Assembly (NCBI GenBank): GCA_900756545.1
Contig: CAAEKO010000043.1
Location: forward strand, 14,115-78,114
Direction: 5' to 3'
Origin: Clostridia bacterium
GTDB lineage: Bacteria; Bacillota; Clostridia; UBA1381
Length of the DNA stretch: 64,000 nucleotides
The notes below the pieces were generated by a model, which saw only the letters and a program-made list of their open reading frames with translations, was not told the origin of the DNA and did no database searches. Made by a program: the position numbers and the translations under genes. Positions 1 through 7,750 of this stretch are shown here, piece after piece; the stretch's first letter is position 1; each line of letters starts with the position of its first letter.

Positions 1-2041
1 TATTCTCATCCGCCGCGTAGGAACCATATACAAAGCCTGCCCATTGGTTGCCCACGCATTTCCATATATGCTTCCAGTTTACTCCGCCGTCTATTGTCAG
101 CGCGCCGTGGAAATCCTGCGACCCATAATAGAAAATGTCCGGATTATAGAGATTAAATATAGTCCGCTGATCCACAAACACCGCCGACCCGCCGTTATAA
201 TCCCAAGAAAAAGTCTTTCCAGCGTCTATGGACGATACGACCCAGTCTCCGCCGAAAGCCCATACCTTGTCCGGCTCTGTCGGATGCCAGACATACATAG
301 TTTCCCGGTTGTTGTTTACGAAGAAATCCTTATCGCCATTCTCGACTGACGCCGCCCAGGTCACGCCGCCGTCATTGGAGTAATACTTTTTACATTTATA
401 CACGCCAAAGCCCTCATAGTACGCAACGACCATATTATCAGGATTTGCCGGGCTTACCTTTAGATTTACAACCGACTTAAAGGGATTTGTGATATCCACT
501 GATTTTGGAAATGTTGTGCTTTCTATCCGCTGAAAGGTCTTACCGCTGTCCGTTGACAGCAGTACGCCCTTATAGTCGTTAAGATATACATAATCCGGGC
601 GTGTTGCAACCACGTCCAGGCCATAAATCATGCTGCCGCTGAGAATCCGGGTAAATGTCACGCCGCCGTCAGCGCTGCGGAAAAATCCGTTCAGATTTGC
701 CGCGTAAACTGTGCCGTCCTTGGGATGCACCTTTATGATGCTGTCGGTCATCTCTGTGTTTACAACAAACCATGTCTGTCCGCCGTCAGTCGTTTTCCAT
801 AAGCCCTTCTTTTCATTTTCATCCTCTATTTTAGGAATTTCTTCCTCCGACTGATATACCGCGGACGGTGTTCTCAGCCAATAATTCTTTGACCAATAGG
901 CAACCGCGCTTCCGCCGATTTCTTCATCGTAGCTTGACGCGTCATAACAGAGGGACTCTCTCAGCTCTAACTGTCCCGTTCCCAATAATTGTGTCAGCGC
1001 CTTATTCCAGGTATAGCCCCGGTCTGTCGACAAATAAATTCCGTTTGTTGAGCTCTGCCTGTCATGCGAACCGCCCAGGCCGATACACCTGTCGTTATTA
1101 TTCGGGTCAATCGCAAAGGCCTCGCCGGACAGCGCATAGAAGCCATGGTTGCATTTTTCCCATGTCTGTCCGCCGTCAATCGAACGGTGTATGGAGGATA
1201 TGTCGTTTCCACACAGCAGAAAGGAGCCGTCGCTGGATATCGCAATGGAATTCATTCTCTGCGCGCCTTCACCGCCCATCGTCACGCCTTTTGCCCGCAG
1301 CGCATCGTTAATCATAGGAACCGCCTGCCACTCGCTGCCCTTTTCATTATATTTATCGAATTCCTTCGTTGCATAATCTTCTGGAATCTTATCTGGATAC
1401 GATACGAAACGTCTGCTGTCCTTGGCCGCCATGATAACGTCATAGAACGCCCAATGGGACGAATCAATATCGCGAAAAACCTTTCGGTTCATAGACGCCA
1501 CCGCCGCAGCGTCCGCCGTTACGCCTAAAGCCCTGTTCACCAGCGCCACGGCCTCAGCGCGGCTCACCGCATTATCCGCGCCGTAGCTTCCATCGCCATA
1601 TCCCTTTACGACACCCGTCCCGACTAAGTCAGCAAACATATCCTCCCGGGTGAGCGCCGCATTGACGCCATTCTTCAGCATGTAGACAAGCTCGCAGAGT
1701 TCAAGCCGTGTAATATCCCATTTTCCGGAAAAGCTTCCCGCATAATTCCGCAAAAAACCATTGGCATTTAATACACACAGGCTGTCATAATACCAATCAT
1801 GGGAACTTACATCCGTAAAGTGAATCTCCTCTTTTCCGCTGTCCTTAACCAACCCGGCAAAAAGCGCCGCCGCCTCAGCCCTTGTCATGTTCTTATCCGG
1901 GCAAAACGTTCCGTCCTCAAATCCGTTTATAAAAGGAACGTATTCCGCCCCGCCCGCGTCTGCCGCATCCTCAGCATTTACCGCGCTGACACATGATATA
2001 TATAAAGCAACAGCAAGTAAAAGCGACAACCATCTTTTCAT
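1..2041 (-). CDS. SLH-anchored Asp-box beta-propeller protein (GH74-like), C-terminus off the left edge
   Basis: The first 680 residues of an exported protein are visible; the frame stays open to base 1. ATG at 2041 follows GGAG by 8 bases. Residues 1-23 form a signal peptide. Residues about 30-205 hold three SLH-like modules (FEDGTFCPDKNMTRAEAAA, FTDVSSHDWYYD, GYGDGSYGADNAVSRAEAVA, FRDIDSSHWAFYD), which in this family bind secondary cell-wall polymers. From about residue 238 it is a repeat propeller with Asp-box motifs such as SIDGGQTW, STDRGYTW, TTDGGQTW, SADGGVTF and STDSGKTF. It is clearly paralogous to the 951-residue protein encoded at 7751-10606; both share FVDQRTIFN and YYGSQDFHGALT. 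At residues 278-283 it reads GNDISS where the paralog has GNDTGG. Last visible gene of the glycan operon, 96 bases after the esterase gene. GH74 activity is an inference; a non-catalytic glycan-binding role is possible. Confidence 0.85.
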   Translation of the reverse strand, partial: MKRWLSLLLAVALYISCVSAVNAEDAADAGGAEYVPFINGFEDGTFCPDKNMTRAEAAALFAGLVKDSGKEEIHFTDVSSHDWYYDSLCVLNANGFLRNYAGSFSGKWDITRLELCELVYMLKNGVNAALTREDMFADLVGTGVVKGYGDGSYGADNAVSRAEAVALVNRALGVTADAAAVASMNRKVFRDIDSSHWAFYDVIMAAKDSRRFVSYPDKIPEDYATKEFDKYNEKGSEWQAVPMINDALRAKGVTMGGEGAQRMNSIAISSDGSFLLCGNDISSIHRSIDGGQTWEKCNHGFYALSGEAFAIDPNNNDRCIGLGGSHDRQSSTNGIYLSTDRGYTWNKALTQLLGTGQLELRESLCYDASSYDEEIGGSAVAYWSKNYWLRTPSAVYQSEEEIPKIEDENEKKGLWKTTDGGQTWFVVNTEMTDSIIKVHPKDGTVYAANLNGFFRSADGGVTFTRILSGSMIYGLDVVATRPDYVYLNDYKGVLLSTDSGKTFQRIESTTFPKSVDITNPFKSVVNLKVSPANPDNMVVAYYEGFGVYKCKKYYSNDGGVTWAASVENGDKDFFVNNNRETMYVWHPTEPDKVWAFGGDWVVSSIDAGKTFSWDYNGGSAVFVDQRTIFNLYNPDIFYYGSQDFHGALTIDGGVNWKHIWKCVGNQWAGFVYGSYAADEN

Positions 2042-2137
2042 ACATTTTTCTCCTATAAAATTCATAATAAATGCCAAGGAGCAGCGCGGCATAAGCTATC
2101 CGCACTGTTCCCCGTCAAACCCGACCTCTTCAATTAA

Positions 2138-4426
2138 TTATTGAATATAGTATTTTAAGTCTGTATCCGCGCTTTGCAGAATATTCCCGATCACACCGGC
2201 AACATAATTAGCTCCCACTGGCGTAAGATGGGTTGCGTCCGTATGCCGGCAGTATTCCGGCATATCTTTCGTTGCGGCGTTCAAATCCAATACCGGAACG
2301 CCATTTTGTTGGGCAATGTCATCCAGCGCCTGCATAAACGAAGCAAACGCCGCCGAGCCGGAAAGCCCTTTTGTATCCTGCTCCTTCACCAATAGGGCAT
2401 TCACGCCCGCCGCCTTTGCCTCAGCTACAAGCCCGGTTATTTTCTCAATATATTCCGTCAGCTCGACGCTTTGGCAGTCGTTAATTCCAAAAGCAATCAT
2501 CAGATAATCGCCTGCTTTCCAGGCCGATTTCATATTGGTGTACAATGCCCCGTCAAGGAAGCTGGATATTGTGGCGCCGCCCTGGGAACAGTTGACCACC
2601 GTAGCTTTGTCTATAACCATATCCTTAAAATAATACCCCCAGCCCTGTGTACTTGTTCCCATCGAGGTGTATTCCACACAGGTGGAATCGCCTGCCAGGA
2701 AAATCTGTGCCGCCGGAACGATCTTATATACATTTTTCTGGGGCTGCATGGAATCCAAGTCATCCCAGCAGAAAAACTTCACATTTTCAAGGCTTTCTAC
2801 TTCTGGTACAAACGTAACAGTCTGCCCTGGCGCCGTTGTTGCTGCGTCCCCAATCCATGCGCCGGTCATTTCGCCGCCGTCAAAGCTTGCCGCAATCAGT
2901 TTTCTTGGGCCTGCTGAAAATGCTGTTACCGCGATTTCATTTCCATTGACCACATAGGATATGTTGTCAAGATATTCGATTGCGATCTCCGCATTCTCAC
3001 TGACTGTATATGTATACGTGGTATCATTTACCTTCGTAAAACCATCGGCCTTTACATGCTTTCCTTCTTCTGTTATCGGCTTAACGTCAAAGGTAATCAC
3101 CGCACCGGGTTTTGCGTAGATTTTCTGGTTCACATCATCGACAACGTATTCCCCTGTACTTCTCGGCATAATCGCCGCGCCTACTGCATTGTATGCAATC
3201 TCGACTGCGTTCGTAATATTGTAAATCTCCACATCATCAATATAATATTTCGCTTTGTTGGCAAGCTCCGGTTTCGCGCTATTCTGCCCAAACCATCGGA
3301 GATCCAGGCCGTCAGCTTTGGCAGTAAAGGTTCCGGTATATTTCCCAAAGCTGCTTCTCGCCGCCCACTTGCTCACCCCTAGGCCCGTGTCATTTGAGGT
3401 AAACCAAAGAGTTATGCCGCTGGTGTTCAGTGCAGCAGCCGTTTCCTCCGAACATTTTGCGCGGAAACTGTAGTAGTATTTGTTATTGGCTTTCGGTGCG
3501 TATGGATATAGCAGCAAAGACGTCGCCCAACTGGACGCCGTATTGCCGGTTGCATCAAAACAGAGATATGTGTTACCGGCTTTAGTTTCATATGTCAGGC
3601 TCATTCCCTGCGCCGCATAAGGCGCCTGGAAGCTGCTTTTCCCGCTTTCCATATCACCGTCAGGAATCAGATTTACAAGCTCAGCTTCCTTCACCTCCGC
3701 CCGGAGGACAACATCTTCGGCCGGCATTTTAAATGTATATAATCCGTCAGCCGCCTGTAAAGGTTCACCGTTCATAGTGACTGCCCCCGGCTCTGCTGCA
3801 TACCCCGGCTTCAAAGTAAACCGAACCGTATCACCGGCGTTCGTCTTCTGGGCGCCGTCGATCGTCACCACGCATTCCGGGTCCAACACAATATTTGCAT
3901 CCGGTGTTATTGTATGCGCATTTGTAATATCATAAATCTTTACATTATCCACATAGTACGGCGTAAACGGCCCGTTTCCGCTATGGTAAACGCCAACTCG
4001 AGTTGCGGTTGGCGTACAGGTTCCGCTGAAGGTTTGCCAGCCGCCTTTTACCAGTCTGCCGTCGCTGAATATACCGCTGTGACCCCACAGATTAACCCAG
4101 TTTGATGTTGAACTTTTTGCGTCAAAGCTATACCAATACGTATGGTCTGTTTGCAGGGTATTTTGAGAGAGCCAGAGTACGCTGTACGCGGTGGGCGTAT
4201 GAATAAGATAAGTATTATCCCCATCCTTGGCATAGCTTACTGCACCGTTTGCGTGGCAGGTGTATCCACTCTGGCTGTCCATGCTCCCGTCCCCATCGGC
4301 CGCAAGGTTTATGATGGTCGTATATTTTTCGTTCTCGGTATTGTCCGCATTGGCTGCGGGCGTAAACAATATACTTCCAAGTATGGCCACGGCAGCTGCT
4401 AACGCCGCAAATTTGTTTTGTTTCAT
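2138..4426 (-). CDS. Secreted SGNH esterase, rhamnogalacturonan acetylesterase-like (CE12 type), with carbohydrate-binding modules
   Basis: A 762-residue exported protein. The start ATG at 4426 follows AGGAGG; an upstream in-frame ATG at 4510 has no ribosome site and would overlap the permease stop. Residues 1-27 are a signal peptide. Two CBM4/9-like jelly-roll segments (about 33-165 and 255-405, both opening with a NL..DGDM or similar beta-strand and ending in YYVDNVKIYD or YYIDDVEIYN) are each followed by a beta-rich repeat of the bacterial surface type. The C-terminal 188 residues are an SGNH hydrolase: GDST (Ser about 581), CSQGGA, GIND and DATHL (Asp about 730, His about 733). This block arrangement matches rhamnogalacturonan acetylesterases, which remove acetyl groups from pectin backbones. 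It lies behind the sugar permeases, so deacetylation coupled to uptake is likely. Exact substrate is inferred. Confidence 0.87.
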   Translation of the reverse strand: MKQNKFAALAAAVAILGSILFTPAANADNTENEKYTTIINLAADGDGSMDSQSGYTCHANGAVSYAKDGDNTYLIHTPTAYSVLWLSQNTLQTDHTYWYSFDAKSSTSNWVNLWGHSGIFSDGRLVKGGWQTFSGTCTPTATRVGVYHSGNGPFTPYYVDNVKIYDITNAHTITPDANIVLDPECVVTIDGAQKTNAGDTVRFTLKPGYAAEPGAVTMNGEPLQAADGLYTFKMPAEDVVLRAEVKEAELVNLIPDGDMESGKSSFQAPYAAQGMSLTYETKAGNTYLCFDATGNTASSWATSLLLYPYAPKANNKYYYSFRAKCSEETAAALNTSGITLWFTSNDTGLGVSKWAARSSFGKYTGTFTAKADGLDLRWFGQNSAKPELANKAKYYIDDVEIYNITNAVEIAYNAVGAAIMPRSTGEYVVDDVNQKIYAKPGAVITFDVKPITEEGKHVKADGFTKVNDTTYTYTVSENAEIAIEYLDNISYVVNGNEIAVTAFSAGPRKLIAASFDGGEMTGAWIGDAATTAPGQTVTFVPEVESLENVKFFCWDDLDSMQPQKNVYKIVPAAQIFLAGDSTCVEYTSMGTSTQGWGYYFKDMVIDKATVVNCSQGGATISSFLDGALYTNMKSAWKAGDYLMIAFGINDCQSVELTEYIEKITGLVAEAKAAGVNALLVKEQDTKGLSGSAAFASFMQALDDIAQQNGVPVLDLNAATKDMPEYCRHTDATHLTPVGANYVAGVIGNILQSADTDLKYYIQ

Positions 4427-4509
4427 TTTTAGTCCTCCTCTAGTTATTATAATAATGTATTGAAAAGGATATCCGCCGGGATTTCGGCGCGCCATTTGGC
4501 AGCGCAGCA

Positions 4510-5364
4510 TTATCCCTTAACAGCGCCTGCTGCAATTCCCTGTGTGATAAATTTATTGCCGAATATGAATATGACGAGTACTGGAATAATAGCCATTGTT
4601 GTTGCGGCAAATAAGATATTCCAGGAGGTTGCGCTTTCACCCGAATTTTTCAGCGCCATGATACCTACGATCAGTGTCTGCTGCTCAGGCTTTGTCATGG
4701 TAAATATAGACGGCATGATGTAATTGTTCCAGGAGCTGTTAAATGTCAGCACGCCGATTGTTGCGAGTACTGGCAGCAGCAAGGGAAATATCACTCGGAA
4801 CAGAATCCCGGTAAAGGTGCATCCGTCAATGGTCGCCGCCTCGTCAAGCTCCTTAGGCAGCGCATTAACAAAGCCTCTGACCAGATACATATTGACGACT
4901 GGTATTCCAAAGCACTGCATAACCAGCAGTCCATACAGTGATTTATTCAGGCCGACAACTGACAAAACCCTGAGCTGGGGATAAATCGTGATCGACCCCA
5001 TGGAAATGAACATAAGGGAGGAAAACACTGTGAATATGAGCTTCTTCCCCCGAAATTCCCCTCTGGCAAACACATAGCCGCAAACTGAAGATGTGAATAG
5101 AATAATCATAACGCTGGCCAGCGAAAACCATGTGCTGTTAAATAGCATCCGGCCCACCCTGAAATTCTCAGAGTGAAAAGCCAAAACATAGTTTTCCAGG
5201 CTCCAGCTCTCCGGAAGTATGCGTTCGGGCATTATCAGGATTTCCATATTCGATTTAAATGACGCCGCAATAATACTGAACACAGGAAATATCGTGATAA
5301 AGGCAACAAATAGCAGTACAAGATAAATGATTCCTCTGCTCAGTGTTCGAAAAAACTTGTTCAC
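4510..5364 (-). CDS. Carbohydrate ABC transporter permease (CUT1, AraQ/LplC-like)
   Basis: A 284-residue inner-membrane permease of the binding-protein-dependent sugar importers, second of two. About six TM helices are visible, the first at residues 11-35. The cytoplasmic EAA loop, ELDEAATIDGCTFTGI, lies near residues 172-187 and is where the ATPase docks. The start is GTG at 5364, 12 bases before the previous gene's stop position, with GGAGG just upstream. It pairs with the permease at 5377-6309 and the binding protein at 6339-7733. No ATP-binding subunit is encoded here; in Firmicutes CUT1 systems commonly share an MsmX-type ATPase encoded elsewhere, which is presumed. Close relatives carry oligosaccharides or uronides; the substrate cannot be read from sequence. 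Confidence 0.93.
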   Translation of the reverse strand: MNKFFRTLSRGIIYLVLLFVAFITIFPVFSIIAASFKSNMEILIMPERILPESWSLENYVLAFHSENFRVGRMLFNSTWFSLASVMIILFTSSVCGYVFARGEFRGKKLIFTVFSSLMFISMGSITIYPQLRVLSVVGLNKSLYGLLVMQCFGIPVVNMYLVRGFVNALPKELDEAATIDGCTFTGILFRVIFPLLLPVLATIGVLTFNSSWNNYIMPSIFTMTKPEQQTLIVGIMALKNSGESATSWNILFAATTMAIIPVLVIFIFGNKFITQGIAAGAVKG

Positions 5365-5376
5365 AATATCCCTCCT

Positions 5377-6309
5377 TTAATATACATTCTGCATTTTTGC
5401 GCTCAGCTTCATATATCCAAGCGCCACCAGCGCATAAATAACAGAATTGATGAGCGCTATGGCGCATCCATAGCCGACATTCACTGTGCCTGACGAAAAG
5501 CCCGGCACATAATTAGCCAGCATGAACGATCCGACAGTATGCGTTGTTCCGGCAGGCGCGCCATTGGTCATGACAAGCACATATTCGCTCACATGCAGGG
5601 TTCCGTTGATCGCCAACAGTAAAATAGTCTGAAAAACCGGCGCAATCATAGGAATCGTAATATTCCAGAATTTCCTGAGCGCATTGGCGCCGTCTAACTC
5701 CGCCGCCTCATAGAGATCGTCCGGTACATTCGTCAGCGCAGCGGAAAAATACAAAACGTTCGTCCCGAAATTTCCCCATACAGAGCCAGCCACCAATACA
5801 AACATCGCCGTCCCCTTTGCGGCAAACCAATCAACAGGTTCTTTTATAAAGCCTAACTTCAGAAAAAGATCATTAAAAAACCCAAAGTACTGAAATAAAT
5901 TAGAAAATATTACCGAGCTCAATGCAAGACTTATAACAGTCGGCATAAAATACACCGTTCGGATAAAGCTTGCGCCCTTAATTTTTTTACTAAGCAATAA
6001 GGCAAGCACAAGCGCGAGGGGTACCTCAAAGGGCAGCTTGTAAAGGGTAAACTCCAGCGTCGTCAGCCAGCTCTGCCAATACTTGATATTCTCTGTAAAT
6101 ATGTTAATAAAATTATCCAGGCCGACAAATCTTGTACTGCTGGGAATTTGGTCATAGTAGAAAAATGACTTTCCCACAGACCATAATATCGGATATATTG
6201 TAAATACGAAAAATCCGATCAAGGGCAGCAGGAGCAGTAAGTAGCATTGTTTTTCTACTGTTCTGTTGATTGCGGGCCGCACTTTTTTATTTTTTCTTTC
6301 CAGTTGCAT
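5377..6309 (-). CDS. Carbohydrate ABC transporter permease (CUT1, UgpA/LplB-like)
   Basis: First permease subunit of the sugar importer, about 310 residues with six TM helices and the EAA loop DLYEAAELDGANALRKFW. A longer open frame begins at 6363, but that ATG has no ribosome site and lies inside the binding-protein gene. The chosen ATG at 6309 (or the in-frame GTG directly before it at 6312) follows AGAGG at workable spacing. The N-terminus, rich in Lys and Arg before the first helix, is typical of LplB-type subunits. It lies 29 bases after the binding-protein stop and 12 bases before the second permease, so all three form one transcript. Confidence 0.92.
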   Translation of the reverse strand: MQLERKNKKVRPAINRTVEKQCYLLLLLPLIGFFVFTIYPILWSVGKSFFYYDQIPSSTRFVGLDNFINIFTENIKYWQSWLTTLEFTLYKLPFEVPLALVLALLLSKKIKGASFIRTVYFMPTVISLALSSVIFSNLFQYFGFFNDLFLKLGFIKEPVDWFAAKGTAMFVLVAGSVWGNFGTNVLYFSAALTNVPDDLYEAAELDGANALRKFWNITIPMIAPVFQTILLLAINGTLHVSEYVLVMTNGAPAGTTHTVGSFMLANYVPGFSSGTVNVGYGCAIALINSVIYALVALGYMKLSAKMQNVY

Positions 6310-6338
6310 CACGGCGGTAATCCTCTTTCCTTCTATCG

Positions 6339-7733
6339 TTAATTTTCTCTTGCGCTGTTCCAATCCGGTATGATGTACGGGGAAGGATCATATTCCGGAT
6401 TAATTTCCTGATACCGCTTTGCGGCGTCGTTTTTCTTCTGCGAAAATTCGGCCGTATAGGCGTCAATATTCTCAGCCGGAACATTCCCCGGCCAAATTTC
6501 CTCTGTCCATAGAATATTCATTCCGCGCTGTCCCTGCATATCTGTTGCTACCGCGCTGGGTGAAGCCTGGCTGATTGATACGAGTCCAGCAAAATTTCTC
6601 CATGCACTCATTTTTTGATCAATCTCAATATCCTTTACTAAATCCCATTTGATTGGAATATCTATCCCCGCCTTATAGGCTTCAATCACAAGCGCATCGC
6701 TGTAGAAGAATTCAAGCACCTTCGCCAGCTTCTCCCCTTTTTCTTCCGCTGATTTCTTATTAATAAATAAATACGCACTGTTGCCCATATGCTGCTTATG
6801 CTTATCACTTGTGTCGATAACCGGAAACGGAGCCACATCCCAATCTACAGTTGCCGGGAACTGGTCTGTAAATACGCCGTAATCATAGCTTCCTGCCGTT
6901 TTCATCGCAACGCCGCCGGCAGCGAACCGCGCACGGGCCGGATCATTATCAAGTCCCTCCACGCCCGGATAACAGCTTCCGTCAGCTTTGATTCCCAGGA
7001 TTGTTTTCATTACCTGCGCCTCATAGGAATAATCAAATTCTCCCGTTTTCGGGTTATATCCGTCAACAAATCCGCTGGAGGCTGACGACATTTTCATAAT
7101 ATCATCGCTGTACCAAGACACAAACTTTCCCGGGAATATAATGCCGTATTCCTTCTTATCAGGATTTGTCAGCCGCTTTGCATATTCCCGAAGCTCCTCA
7201 AGGGTTTCAGGCGGCTTTGCTTCTCCATTTTCATCCACGATCCCCGCGGCTTTAAACATATCCTTGTTATAAATCAGACCGTATGTGGTTGTGCTCTTTG
7301 GCAGGGAATAGATTTTTCCGTCTTTGTACTTATGTCTTCCATACATGGTGTATTCTTCGTATTGATCTATAATTTGCTGCGTACCCTCCAAATCGTCATA
7401 GGGTGCGATATATCCCTTTTCAGCATATTCGGCTACATTGGCTCCTGTAAATAGATCAGGCGCCTGATCTGTCTCAAATGCCAACGCCAGCTTGTCACTG
7501 ATTTTTCCCTCCTGAACGGTATATTCAATTCTGATATTCTGGTCTTTGCCTGTAGTTTTATTCCATTGATCTATCTTCTCATTGAGAAACGCCTTGTCAT
7601 GCCCGTTCCCTGTCCAGACCGTGACAACAGTCGCTGCGTCATTCGAGGCTTCCTTTGTTCCACAGCCAGCCATCCCCGCGCACATAACTGCACAAAGGGA
7701 AAGCGAGATGATTTGTTGAATTGATTTTTTCAT
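6339..7733 (-). CDS. Sugar-binding lipoprotein of the CUT1 ABC importer
   Basis: A 464-residue extracellular solute-binding protein (family 1). The signal peptide ends in a lipobox, MAGC with the lipidated Cys at residue 24, so it is anchored to the outer face of the membrane. The early segment VVTVWTGNGHDKAFLNEKID and the later TDQAPDLFTG are typical of oligosaccharide-binding proteins. It captures the sugar and delivers it to the two permeases encoded immediately downstream. It starts 17 bases after the propeller-protein stop. Ligand unknown; the neighbouring acetylesterase and propeller proteins suggest a plant cell-wall oligosaccharide. Confidence 0.93.
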   Translation of the reverse strand: MKKSIQQIISLSLCAVMCAGMAGCGTKEASNDAATVVTVWTGNGHDKAFLNEKIDQWNKTTGKDQNIRIEYTVQEGKISDKLALAFETDQAPDLFTGANVAEYAEKGYIAPYDDLEGTQQIIDQYEEYTMYGRHKYKDGKIYSLPKSTTTYGLIYNKDMFKAAGIVDENGEAKPPETLEELREYAKRLTNPDKKEYGIIFPGKFVSWYSDDIMKMSSASSGFVDGYNPKTGEFDYSYEAQVMKTILGIKADGSCYPGVEGLDNDPARARFAAGGVAMKTAGSYDYGVFTDQFPATVDWDVAPFPVIDTSDKHKQHMGNSAYLFINKKSAEEKGEKLAKVLEFFYSDALVIEAYKAGIDIPIKWDLVKDIEIDQKMSAWRNFAGLVSISQASPSAVATDMQGQRGMNILWTEEIWPGNVPAENIDAYTAEFSQKKNDAAKRYQEINPEYDPSPYIIPDWNSAREN

Positions 7734-7750
7734 AATATTTTTCCTTTCTT

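Noticed and set aside
868..1528. Overlapping open frames on plus
   Set aside because: Antisense to the SLH-propeller gene, whose own frame is open and homologous to its paralog.
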